Positions 40,011 to 49,384 of a stretch of 64,000 nt of DNA are shown here, piece by piece. The stretch lies in NCBI GenBank assembly GCA_905178155.1, contig CAJINV010000008.1, positions 2,919,303 to 2,983,302 of the forward strand, given 5' to 3'. The notes under the pieces are model-generated. The model was not told where the DNA came from and did no database searches. It saw only the letters and a program-made list of their open reading frames with translations. The DNA comes from Amoebophrya sp. A120 (taxonomy: Eukaryota; Sar; Dinophyceae; Syndiniales; Amoebophryaceae). Numbering within the stretch: position 1 is the first letter of the stretch; each line of letters opens with the position of its first letter. The position numbers and the translations under genes were made by a program.

Positions 40011-43000
40011 ATGTGGACCCTCGATGAGTTCGAGCTTGGACAAAAACTCGGCGAGGGCGCTTTCGGGAAGATCTACCTGGCCAAGCGGGGCCGCGCGATC
40101 GTGGCTTTGAAGATTTTGCGGAAGGCGCAGATCAGCCGGCAAAAGGCACAGAAGCTGGTGGAACGGGAGATCGAAGTCCAGTCCAATTTACACCACGAGA
40201 ACTTGTATCAAGTGCAAATAGTTCTGGGTCTGGAAGATTTGCAAGCCTTGGAGATATTAGGTTGAGCACTTTGTTCTCGGATATAAGAAAGTATCTACAC
40301 CTTCTGTTGGACTTTGAACACACCTGCCACACTGAGTGGCCAAAGCTTCTACCTTCGAGAGGTCTCTAACACGTTCAAACACTTCAATCTCTCAGCAGAC
40401 AGGGCGAAAGCCTCTGACTGCGTTGCATCCTGTGAAGATTCATCAATCAAGGTTCATCATAGACATCATTCCACTCATCACAGGCTCTGAGGCTCCAGAT
40501 CTCTAGTCATTCTGGGACCTATTCCCCACTCTGTATGGGTGCGATTTTATCAGGGACGGAGGTCCCTGGTAAAGTTTTTATCAAGGTCGACGGTCCTTGA
40601 TAAAGTTTTGATCTAGGACGAAGGTCCTCGATAAAGTCTACCTCTAGGATTTGGCTAGGATCTGGACCATTCTGAGATCGGCCAAATCGGTACCGTAGGA
40701 GCCTGCGTAGGGATTTTATCAGGGTCGGGGGTCCCTGGTAAAGATTTTACCAGGGTCGCCGGTCCTTGATAAAATCCGAACCAAGAGAGCCTGACTTGCT
40801 CAAATTCTTCATCATTTGCATTTGGAGAACAGGCATTTCGGGATCTCGTAGAAGCTTCAGTCTTGCGTGGAGGTAGGGTTTAGATCACATGACCAACGCC
40901 CCTCCTCAATCGATGCAGTCTGTAGCCCCTAAGAGTCCTACTCTACCTTGTTCCTAAATAGATATAAAGTTGCATAAATTCCCCTTCTCGGGTCAAAATC
41001 CAAAGTCTACAGCGTACAACACTAAAGCTACTCCACTATCATCGTAGAAACTAGTATAGAAAGAAGCATCAGAATCATCCTCATCATCCGACTGGGCGTC
41101 AGGATGAGAAGAGTCACAGGAGATGACTGGATTGTCTACGTGATGTAGAAGCAGCCTGCGCTGTGGCGCTGAGCATTCCAGCTTCGTAAGTCCATCCGCC
41201 TTCATCAAATGCGTCGGGCAGAAGACTATACGACTGGCAGCATCTCGCACACGCAAATAGCGAAGAGCGCAATGCCGTGACTTCGGTTCTGTGTCTGTGC
41301 TTTTGGCTGTAGCGATTGCGGATTGGTTGTCCACCCACAAGATGGCATCACCCAGGGACGGAGATAAGCCGTCCTGCGTTTCTACCATTCTGGTAGGGAG
41401 AGGAGCGAAGAAGTCAGCGAAGTCGTTCTGCTCACTGAGCACAATAGTGTGAGAAGCTGCGATATACTCGCTTTCCGCCGTCGAATACGCACGCACAGTC
41501 TGCCGATTGCTGCGCCAGCAGATCGGGAAGCCGCGGTAGTACATAATCGACCCGGTGGTAGAACGCATCGTCTTCAAGCAATTCGCGAAACCAGCGTCAG
41601 AGAACAGGTTCAGACGTGGCACGTCCCTGCCCTCCGGCGCAAGCTTCTGATGAATCTCACTGAGCGTCTCTTCTTCCTCTGGACTGTACGATAGTCCCAC
41701 TTCCTTCGTTGTCAGGAGGAACTTTATCACTTTTCTACAGGCGTCAGCGATCCTTTTCGTGGCTGGTTTGCTCACGTAGCGAGCTAGAGTAGAAACCGGC
41801 ACACAAATGTCAGGACGCGCAGTGGTCGCGATCCATTGCAACGCACCAACTACGGATCTGAGAGGATAATCCTTCAGCTCTTCAAGATCTTCTTCCGTCA
41901 GAGCTGACTCGTCAAAATTCGGAGAGCGTACCGGCTTGCCAAGCGTGACAGCGAACTTCTTAGCAATTTTCTCTATATACTCCTCCATGGTCACACGCGC
42001 TGACTTGTGCTCCCTAGAGTAGTACACAATCGCCCCAAGGAAGTCGAACTTTTGCCACTCGATACCATTGGAATCGGTAAAGAGCTCGACAGCTATCTCA
42101 CGCCCGGGGACGCGCGACAGAGTCTTTCGCAACTCGGCACGAAGTTCAGCAAGATCAGGTCCTGCGATCAAGTTGTCGTCGACATAGACAGCAAGCTTGA
42201 GATATCTTCCTGGGTGCGATAAGCTTGGCTTTCTCCACAAACCAGGCGCAGAAGGACAGGGCTCCCAACCTAACTCGGTCAAGATGCTCTCATACTTCTT
42301 AAACCAGGCCCGCGGTGCGTCCTTTAGCCCATAAAGCGCTTTGTGTAGCTTCACGACTGCCGTCTTGTGCTTTGCTGCCCAGATGGGTGGCAAACGGCAA
42401 TAGACGTCGCGATCTAACAAGGCATTAAGGAACGCGCTATCGAGATCATGCGGGATGACGTGAGCACCATCTGCGGCAGCAGATACCAGTAGCAAGCGAT
42501 TAGCTGCATGCGAGACAACTGGCGCGAAGGTGTCAATGTCACCCGATCGATCAAGATTGCCAAGTACACAGGCTCGAGCTTTATACGTCCCGTCGCGCTT
42601 AACGGTCAGTATGATAGCGATTGGAAGCACTTGCTTCGCGGTAGCTAGCTCCTCGTCAGAGGCTGGCTTCCGCGTCTCATATGCTAGCAGACGAGCTTCC
42701 TCCTTGTCAGTTACCTTCTGCCACTTAGCTGCAAGCTCAGCGTCAGGCAATTTGACAGCCTTCTCAGCGGAAAGATAAGCTTCCCAGGAGTCAGCATTCG
42801 TCAGCATCGCTATGGCCTCGACGATCTCCTCCCCATCGTCAAGCATGCCAATAGCGTTCCAATTCGCTGCGGCAAACGCCTCTGCGTTCTTCTTCAACTT
42901 CTCGAGCTGTGCTTTTGTGCGCCGAGAGCGTTTCTTCTTATCCTTGGCCCCTTTTGGACGTCCGCGGCCCGGTTTGGAGTTGCGGTTGCCAGCCACAACC

Positions 43001-46000
43001 CTCGCCGGTGCGTGACGTACCCTAACAGGACTAGAAGACGCTTCTCGAGCTTGTTCCCCTCCTCCACTGTTGCTCGCTGCGAGGTTCCCCGCCTCAGCTT
43101 GCGACAGTATAGGAGCTTCCGGGGACTCTACTGGACCTTCTTCCTCTCTGTCCAGTGTCTCCGCTTGAAGTTCTAAGCCGGCGGTCGATTCCTCCGCGTG
43201 CCCCGCCCCATGAACCTCCAGGCGATGAGCCGAACTAGATTGCGAGTCTAGCCGTCCAAGCGCGGGTGGAACCGGTTGCGATGCGCCGCTTTGGAGATCT
43301 TCCAGGTAGCCCATCTGAGCGAAGACTCCCTTCGAACTGGGTAGGAGCCAGTCGATGTTCTTGACGAGTATATCCTCCCGAAACTTGACATCGCGAGTAG
43401 AATACTCGGCCCACCGATGCCCGTCTCTTGTCCGATCGTCTGTAACGAAGGCGCCCACGAGCCAGCCCGATGACTTAGGACAAAGCCCGAGAAACACTCC
43501 GCGACGAAAGGGCGGACTGAGCTTGGGACCTCCTTGCCCTTCTCTGTCCGTCTTGATTTGTTCACGAAAGTAAACAAGACAACCAAAACGCCTGAGCAGG
43601 CCAATGCCTTGCTTCGCACTGTTCCTTCCTGTCCTCTTCTCAAGGATCTCTATCGGAGTCTCTCCGTCATGCTCTGGCATCTTTGCATATTTATGCGGCA
43701 GCCGGTCCCAACAGTCACCGCTGTAGACTATGGCATAGGACCACAGACGGCGATCGACGTGAACCAACAGTGTACGGCAGGAGCCGAACAGCGTCCGCAT
43801 AAAACGTTCGCAAGTTCCGTTTTGCTCTGGATTGTGAGGAACAGTTGGAGCGTCACAGATCTGCAGCGATTGCATGACCTTGGTCATGTGCTCACTGCCC
43901 AGAGCTGGCGCATTGTCCCGTCTCAGGAACCAAGCGACCTTGTCATCCAAGGACAATGACCAGTCTGCGCGAATGCCTTTGATAATATCTTCCAACTCCT
44001 CCACGCAGTCGCTCTTGTACAAAAGAGGCCTGGCAAAACACTTCTTGATGGCATCGCAGATACCAACAAGGACACAGGTGTGCTTCATGATAGACATGGG
44101 CTTCACACCGAAACCGAAGTCAAACGCTAATAGTTTTAGTGGTTGAGGTTTATAATTCTCAACGTTCCGTGCTTTCGCATGTGGATTCCTCTGTCCTTTA
44201 GTTCTATCGCATTCGGGACAACTGACGTCGAGCCCGTCCACATGGAAATGTCCAAGACGTCCGTGTAAGTAGCTCTAACTTAGTCAAGTAACAACTACTA
44301 GTAGATACCTCGGCGACAGAAGTACAGACAAAGCCGTCCGCAGCATCTGCCTCTCAGGCAGCCGGCCCGAGGCAATTTCCGCTAGTGGAATTTCGTTAAA
44401 ATGGCACTAATTCTGGGAATCGCGGGCCGGTTGGTTGGGTGTGGCACCCTTTGGGTGCGCGCCGTATTCGGGGCGGAGGGCGTGGCGTAGTGTGGCGCTC
44501 CCGCTTTCCGTTTTCCCGGGTGTCGTAAGCTTCCGGGCCGCCTCCCCTGGTTGTGTGTTCTCCCCCGTCCTCTTGGGGATGGGGGCCGCTTATCGCTGGG
44601 CCCTTTCGCGCGCGCGGCGTCTTGGCTTTTGGTGGTGGCCTGCCCTCGGGTGCTCTTACTTTTCCCCTACCTCGGGGAATGTCTCGGGTCGGGCCCTTGC
44701 CCGGGTCTTCGGTTTTTCTTTGTCCGGCATCTTTCCGAGGGGCGGGGATCTTTTGGTGTGGTTTGGCCCATAGGGGTTGCTCCTTGTGGCCATGGCTCAA
44801 ATCCGCCGGGGCCCGGCGCCTTTGCATTTATGGGGGGCGGCGCGCAGTGGGCCCGGCCCTGGAAATCAGGCAGGCGCGAGGCCGGGGCGTTTTGGTCTTT
44901 CAAACACCACCCCGGTCCCGGGCGGTTAATGAAGAGGGTAATCCCGGGGGTAATTTCCGGGGTTAATCTGACCACAACGAAATCGGGAAGGTTTCGTTGG
45001 TTTTGAAATTAGACCAAAAATTAGACTACAGATTAGACTACAAATTAGACCACAAATTACCCCAAAAACCCAAGGAATTAACCTTCCCCCGAGAGGCAGT
45101 CACTCCGCCAGACCGCTGGGCTCTCAATCGGCGCCGTTTGTTCTTAGATGCCCTGCTTTTTCTCGGCAGGCCGGCCGCCCGCAGTTCCCGCCTCTCGTGG
45201 CCTTTGCGTCTTTGAATGGATTCCCCCCGGCCGGCGCCTTTTTCAATTTGCCCCGAAGATTGCAGGGGTGGCGCTCTGGAAACCCACAGACAACAGGTCC
45301 GCCGGGGTCGTGTTCCGGCCTCCGTTGTGATTTGGTGGAGGCCCCCCACGCGCAGGCTTCGCAGGCTCCTTGGCCTTTCTTCTGTGCCGGGGCACCCTTT
45401 GGCGCCTTTCCCGGCGCGCGCCTCCCCTCCCGGGGGGCGCAGGGGGGTGCCCGGAGGGCGGCGCCCGCGATGACTATGCGCCCCCGGAAATATGGCGGCA
45501 AACCCCGCGCGCTTTCTAGTCGGGCCCCTTTGGCGTCTGTTCTCCTTCGCTTTGGGGATTAGCCAAAAATCAGCCCGGAATTAACGAAATAGCTTGCCAC
45601 GGGCCGGCTGCCTGATGCCTCCTGCAGGTCGAACAAGTTGCAACCAAGGACGGGAAGGCACTTTCTGGGATGATTCTTTATGTCCAACACGCGGCCGGTA
45701 CCAGTGTGAGCAATGGTTCCGCCGGTGCTGTGAAAGGTGAGCTCCCATCCTACTTGTGACATGTTACCTTCACCGAGCCAAGGCAAAATCCTATCAATAT
45801 CCTTCGGTAGATCTTTGAAATAAACACCATGTCGCAGGTTTAATTGGTTGGGTTGCAGTTCTCCTATAAATCCATCCCGTGCGCCAGCTGTTCCGTTGAT
45901 GGTACAGCGTCGGCCCGTGATGTTCTTAAAATCATCAGCGTGCTTTGATAAGTATCTATTTGCACAGCTGCCAACTAGGTTTACCTGCTTTGCACCTAGG

Positions 46001-49000
46001 TAACTGCCTGGCTGCACAATAATCAACAACAGACAACATCTTCCCCGTTCCGGATCTTGATCATCGTCTCCTCAGCTCGTTCCGGGCTTGCCGGATCCCG
46101 ATCCAGCGCTAGCTTCATGCCAGACCCAGGCACCACCCCAGTCCTGGTAGACCGTAGGTTCACCGAAACCGGTGTACGCGTTGCCCCCTCCTTTGCCTTT
46201 GCCTTTGGGTTTCCCACCCGTAGACGCAGCAGCGGTAGGACACTCCCACGCGTAGTGACCCCAGTCATAGCATTTGTAGCACTGGATATTCTTCTTGTAA
46301 TCCTTGAACTTCTTGTCCTTCTTGCCCTTCCCCTTCTTGCGGGTAGAAGGATCACCACCCTGGCTTGCGTGGACTTCGGCGGTGACTTTCTTTTTCAGTT
46401 TAGCCTTGAACCGCTTGAGAGCAGTCTGAGACATGAAAGTTTTACCGTCCTTATCGTTACCACTAGCCTGGGGGCGCTTCTTGGAAGCAGCAGTCTTGTC
46501 CTCGTCGTACTCAACCGCCGGGAACGCCTTGCCGAAGCTGGAGTTCTCCACCTTGTACTCACCGTCCTTGATCATGGCCTGCAGACGGGTCGCCAACTTG
46601 TCACCCATCTGCTGCGTCGTCAACTGGGCACCGTCCTCGACCATGCGTGCGATCGTGTCCTTGAAACCCTTGGGAAACATCTTGGGCAGGTAGTCTAAGA
46701 TGTTCTGGGCCTGTCGATCTTCAGGAGCACGAGCTAGGTCGGGCGGAAACACCGCAGGGGACTGGTCCATGACGCGCTTGACCTTGGCGAGAAAGGAAGG
46801 CGGGTCCTGAGGTTGGTCGCGGTCATCGAACTTCATCGATTCGAGACACGCAGCGCGGGTTTTCTGCTGGGTCCTGTTCTGCTGGTTGTAATGACCTTCA
46901 TCACGCAGCTCCAAATACAACTCTCCGGCATTCAGAATGTTGTAATTCGGGCGAGCGTGCAGCCAGGTCTTACAAGAACCAGTCAAGGACTTCAGCATCG
47001 CGGCCTTCAGGTTGCGCCATTTCTGAGCAACCGTCTCAGCCTGCTGACCGACTCCTCCGGGGAGACCGGGCTGACCGAGATGGACGACGACGTTGTCGAA
47101 GTAAACGCCTAGTCCGAGGCGCTCGACCTCCTCACGGACAGAGCGATCCCATTCGATCCAGCCAGTCGCATCCGGCAGCTTCGCGGCGATCTCTGCGGAT
47201 ACCACAGTCATCTTGTTTTCTTAATGAGTCTACTGTCCTTAGTGTAAAGTAGCACAGATTGGAGTCTAAGTCGCAACGCAGTGTTGGACTTTGAACACAC
47301 CTGCCACACTGAGTGACCAAAGCTTCTACCTTCGAGAGGTCTCTAACACGTTCAAACACTTCAATCTCTCAGCAGACAGGGCGAAAGCCTCTGGCTGCGT
47401 TGCATCCTGTGAAGATTCATCAATCAAGGTTCATCATAGACATCATTCCACTCATCACAGGCTCTGAGGCTCCAGATCTCTAGTCATTCTGGGACCTATT
47501 CCCCACTCTGTATGGGTGCGATTTTATCAGGGTCGGGGGTCCCTGGTAAAGATTTTACCAGGGTCGCCGGTCCTTGATAAAATCCGAACCAAGAGAGCCT
47601 GATTTGCTCAAATTCTTCATCATTTGCATTTGGAGAACAGGCGTTTCGGGATCTCGTAGAAGCTTCAGTCTTGCGTGGAGGTAGGGTTTAGATCACATGA
47701 CCAACACCTTCTGAGCTCTGTAGTATGCATGTTGCACAGTAGCCGCGCTCCTTGTAGTTCTCTGTGACCCGAATCCGAAAACGTGATTCCTCATGCGCGT
47801 CGGTGCGCTCTGCAAAACTTTTTCATGCTTGGTTGCATACTGCAGTCAGTGAGTTTTTTTTCCATTCACACATTCATTCTCTTTCTCACCGCGACTATCG
47901 ATCCAGGCTGAGACGTATTTGCACTCCGACAACTTACTCTCTCTGTACGCCTATTTCTGGGACGACCAGTCGATCTTTCTTGTGCTGGAGCACAGTCACT
48001 TTGGGGACTTGCGGAAGCTCATTCTGCAGAATGCTGCCGGCGCGGACGCCTCGGGAGGCGCAGCTCCGCTTATTTCTAAACAAGACATCAAGCTGTACTT
48101 CAAACACACCATCTCCGGGCTGCAGCACTTGCACAAGAACGAAATCTATCAAATGTAAAAATTTCTGGGTCTGGAAGATTCTGAGATTTGTCATGCATAT
48201 TTTGAATGATCCATGATGTCTGTGATGCATGCCCTAGCATCACAGATTTTTACAGGGCTTCTTGATGCGTATTCCGCATGACAAATGCCTTCTCAGCGTA
48301 GCAAAAATTGTATTTCCTTTCGTACTCATGCAATACAGATTTTTTTGGAATCCAAACGCAGCATCACAAGTTGCATTCTTCCAGACCCAGACATTTTTTC
48401 ATCTGATAAAATCCTTTTTCGCGACCTGAAGTCCGAGAACCTGCTTCTCTTCCATCCGAAAATCGTCAAGCTCTCCGACTTGTGGAATGCAAACCGGAAT
48501 CTGGGTCCGGAATAAGCTACTTTCTTGTGATGCCAAGGTTTTAATCGTGAGCTGCAGCCACGACTGGCAAGCTTCTTAGGTGCTGGTGTGTCTCTTACGT
48601 AAAAACCGCCTTGCAAGTTGCATTTTTGCATGACAAACGGTGTGGGGGTGGGGCTGTATCGCAATAGGCATGACAGGTTCATCTTTATTTTCTCTCGTCC
48701 TGCTGTCAGCCAAGCTAAGCTCAAGCACATGACAGACCTAGTAGATATGTTTGAAGTTGATACGACTTTGGCGCGGCGGTGCACGGGCCCAAGGAGTTCC
48801 AGGCGGACAAGAGGAAAACTATGATCGGCAATCCGCTTTTCTACGCCCCCGAGATGATCACGGATGACGCCTACGATTTCTTCGTGGACATGTGGGCCGC
48901 CGGGCTCTTGCTCTTCGAGCTGCTCTTTCACGGAAAGTTGCCTTCGAGTCCGGAATTTTCCCCGTCATCAACGTCCGGAGACGGAGCCCGTGCCGCAGCG

Positions 49001-49384
49001 GGAGGAAATTCAGTGGAATTACCTCCAGATACTTCTAGAAATGATCGCCGGGGGTCTGAAATTGTAGATCGCACCGGAAATAAACAGAAGTTTGCGGAGC
49101 ACGACCAGCTAGCCATCTTTCGCGACATTCTGAAACTTGACGTGAAGAATGTGCTGTCCAAAGCGGCACAAAGCACGGTAACGAGCGCGGCGACGGGTCG
49201 TGATCAGATGCCATCATCGACCAGTGGTGCAGGGACCAAGAACTACCGTGGTCAAGAGCAGTCGTCCTGGTTCCGGGACGAAATAGAAACGAATGCCGAA
49301 GACCTCATTTCGAAACTGTTGGTCAGCCCCGCGAATAAAAGGCTCACATGCGCCCAATGCCTCACTCATGCGCTTTTAGCGTAG
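40011..49384 (+). CDS. Aurora-like serine/threonine protein kinase, interrupted by transposons
   Basis: Exons 40011-40204, 47936-48146, 48414-48481 and 48769-49384 give exactly 363 codons. Domain order: glycine loop LGEGAFGKIYLAK, ATP-binding Lys in IVALKIL, helix C Glu in EREIEVQSNL, then HHENLLSLYAYF (read across the first insertion), catalytic loop ILFRDLKSENLL (Phe in place of the HRD His), DFGAAVHG (restored across the third insertion), activation segment to YAPEM, and WAAGLLLFELLFHGKLP. The EIEVQSNLHHENLLSLYAYF block is closest to Aurora kinases, mitotic regulators. The C-lobe carries an unusual Ser/Asp-rich insert of about 70 residues before the final helices. All three introns are introners; the first also holds a 7.4-kb copia element. 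If the introns are not excised exactly, the kinase is dead. Confidence 0.8.
40305..40898 (-). repeat. 3' LTR of the copia element (594 bp)
   Basis: Nearly identical to 47282-47706 but 169 bp longer. Between about 40545 and 40775 it holds five inverted-repeat units of the form TTTATCAGGGAC...GTCCCTGGTAAA. The other LTR keeps only the last two units, as if the others were lost by recombination between GATTTTATCAGGG copies. Confidence 0.9.
40993..44274 (-). CDS. Copia pol: integrase, reverse transcriptase, RNase H
   Basis: Open frame of about 1,090 codons. Upstream of residue 1 the pre-integrase motif LHGRLGHFHVDGL is in frame. Integrase: CPEC (zinc pair), FDFGFGVKP, RRDNAP and NPEQNGTCERF supply the D-D-E residues. 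Reverse transcriptase of the copia type spans roughly residues 545-760, with HDLDSAFLNALLDRDVY and YVDD near residue 685. RNase H follows (LFSDAGFAN, AESEYIA, VDNQSAIA). A TAG lies just upstream of the pre-integrase motif in this frame; the protease frame is displaced by one nucleotide. Confidence 0.9.
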   Translation of the reverse strand, partial: SYLHGRLGHFHVDGLDVSCPECDRTKGQRNPHAKARNVENYKPQPLKLLAFDFGFGVKPMSIMKHTCVLVGICDAIKKCFARPLLYKSDCVEELEDIIKGIRADWSLSLDDKVAWFLRRDNAPALGSEHMTKVMQSLQICDAPTVPHNPEQNGTCERFMRTLFGSCRTLLVHVDRRLWSYAIVYSGDCWDRLPHKYAKMPEHDGETPIEILEKRTGRNSAKQGIGLLRRFGCLVYFREQIKTDREGQGGPKLSPPFRRGVFLGLCPKSSGWLVGAFVTDDRTRDGHRWAEYSTRDVKFREDILVKNIDWLLPSSKGVFAQMGYLEDLQSGASQPVPPALGRLDSQSSSAHRLEVHGAGHAEESTAGLELQAETLDREEEGPVESPEAPILSQAEAGNLAASNSGGGEQAREASSSPVRVRHAPARVVAGNRNSKPGRGRPKGAKDKKKRSRRTKAQLEKLKKNAEAFAAANWNAIGMLDDGEEIVEAIAMLTNADSWEAYLSAEKAVKLPDAELAAKWQKVTDKEEARLLAYETRKPASDEELATAKQVLPIAIILTVKRDGTYKARACVLGNLDRSGDIDTFAPVVSHAANRLLLVSAAADGAHVIPHDLDSAFLNALLDRDVYCRLPPIWAAKHKTAVVKLHKALYGLKDAPRAWFKKYESILTELGWEPCPSAPGLWRKPSLSHPGRYLKLAVYVDDNLIAGPDLAELRAELRKTLSRVPGREIAVELFTDSNGIEWQKFDFLGAIVYYSREHKSARVTMEEYIEKIAKKFAVTLGKPVRSPNFDESALTEEDLEELKDYPLRSVVGALQWIATTARPDICVPVSTLARYVSKPATKRIADACRKVIKFLLTTKEVGLSYSPEEEETLSEIHQKLAPEGRDVPRLNLFSDAGFANCLKTMRSTTGSIMYYRGFPICWRSNRQTVRAYSTAESEYIAASHTIVLSEQNDFADFFAPLPTRMVETQDGLSPSLGDAILWVDNQSAIATAKSTDTEPKSRHCALRYLRVRDAASRIVFCPTHLMKADGLTKLECSAPQRRLLLHHVDNPVISCDSSHPDAQSDDEDDSDASFYTSFYDDSGVALVLYAVDFGF
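44354..45615. mobile_element. TIR DNA element nested in copia, TSD TGCCTC
   Basis: The left end TCAGGCAGCCGGCCCGAGGC is matched in inverted form by GCCACGGGCCGGCTGCCTGA at the right end; ATTTCGTTAA / TTAACGAAAT continue the inverted repeat inside. TGCCTC occurs at 44348-44353 and 45616-45621. The 1,262-bp interior is GC-rich and has a short tandem array of ATTAGACTACAA-like units at 45003-45060. Overlapping ORFs on both strands show no transposase, so it is probably non-autonomous. It is not related to the introners. Confidence 0.88.
45616..46029 (-). pseudogene. Copia aspartic-protease region, probably inactive
   Basis: The minus-strand frame between gag and the nested TIR element gives NLVGSCANRYLSKHADDF, which lines up with the family's active-site block (D-S-G-x-N) but with Gly in place of Asp and Cys in place of Gly. 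The remainder (TGRRCTINGTAG, STGGTIAHTGTG) fits a retropepsin-like fold. The open frame runs on into the TIR element and stops at 45559. Its start is unclear and it was probably read with gag. Confidence 0.6.
46072..47211 (-). CDS. Copia gag with zinc knuckle
   Basis: ATG at 47211 opens 379 codons. The middle has the Gag-like helical region; a CCHC zinc knuckle (CYKCYDWGHYAWEC) lies near residues 309-322, followed by a Gly/Lys-rich tail. It would package element RNA in virus-like particles. It starts 71 bases inside the 5' LTR boundary. Confidence 0.88.
   Translation of the reverse strand: MTVVSAEIAAKLPDATGWIEWDRSVREEVERLGLGVYFDNVVVHLGQPGLPGGVGQQAETVAQKWRNLKAAMLKSLTGSCKTWLHARPNYNILNAGELYLELRDEGHYNQQNRTQQKTRAACLESMKFDDRDQPQDPPSFLAKVKRVMDQSPAVFPPDLARAPEDRQAQNILDYLPKMFPKGFKDTIARMVEDGAQLTTQQMGDKLATRLQAMIKDGEYKVENSSFGKAFPAVEYDEDKTAASKKRPQASGNDKDGKTFMSQTALKRFKAKLKKKVTAEVHASQGGDPSTRKKGKGKKDKKFKDYKKNIQCYKCYDWGHYAWECPTAAASTGGKPKGKGKGGGNAYTGFGEPTVYQDWGGAWVWHEASAGSGSGKPGTS
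47282..47706 (-). repeat. 5' LTR of the copia element (425 bp)
   Basis: It starts TGTTGGACTTTG and ends CATGACCAACA, followed by the TSD CCTTC. Two inverted-repeat units of the TTTATCAGGG...CCCTGGTAAA type remain near 47523-47582. Otherwise it differs from the 3' LTR by only a few substitutions, suggesting a fairly recent insertion. Confidence 0.9.
48147..48408. mobile_element. Introner 22 (family A), TSD AAATC
   Basis: It starts TATCAAATGTAAAAATTTCT and ends AGACATTTTTTCATCTGATA. AAATC occurs at 48142-48146 and 48409-48413. Excision gives K-N-E-I-L-F-R-D-L-K across the kinase catalytic loop. No AG-ending register exists. Confidence 0.92.
48482..48762. mobile_element. Introner 23 (family A, diverged), TSD CGACTT
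   Basis: It starts GTGGAATGCAAACCGGAATC with CTGGGTCCGGAA inside, and ends GATATGTTTGAAGTTGATA. CGACTT occurs at 48476-48481 and 48763-48768. Excision restores K-L-S-D-F-G, so the catalytic DFG motif depends on exact removal. Confidence 0.85.

Larger units (their letters stand above)
40305..47706 (-). mobile_element. Ty1/copia-type LTR retrotransposon, full length but decayed
   Basis: Terminal repeats at 40305-40898 and 47282-47706 begin TGTTGG and end CCAACA/CCAACG. The 5-bp TSD CCTTC is at 40300-40304 and 47707-47711. On the minus strand the order is LTR, gag, protease region, integrase, reverse transcriptase, RNase H, LTR, the copia order. A polypurine tract (minus strand GAGGAGGGG) directly abuts the 3' LTR. 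A 1.26-kb TIR element is inserted between protease and integrase, and frames are broken there, so this copy should be unable to make a full polyprotein. Confidence 0.93.
40205..47930. mobile_element. Introner 21 (family A) with copia element inserted, TSD AACTT
   Basis: The left end GTATCAAGTGCAAATAG then CTGGGTCTGGAAG is family A; the right end CCAG....AGACGTATTTGCACT aligns base for base with the family's CCAGACCCAGAC..., though diverged. AACTT occurs at 40200-40204 and 47931-47935. Excision restores H-H-E-N-L-L-S-L-Y-A-Y-F. Without the copia insertion (40305-47706 plus its TSD) the element would be about 320 bp, normal for the family. Confidence 0.75.

Noticed and set aside
40545-40775. 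CRISPR-like spaced repeats
   Set aside because: The repeated units are palindromes within an LTR and lack constant repeats separated by unique spacers; the genome is eukaryotic.
44396-45562. Overlapping ORFs of 100-150 codons on both strands
   Set aside because: They lie inside the nested TIR element, are Pro/Gly/Arg-rich by composition and show no transposase motif.
47907-47935. Canonical exon start after CAG at 47906 as the main kinase model
   Set aside because: The bases from 47907 on align with the right end of the family A introner, and the TSD model gives a better match to Aurora kinases; kept only as an alternative in the findings.
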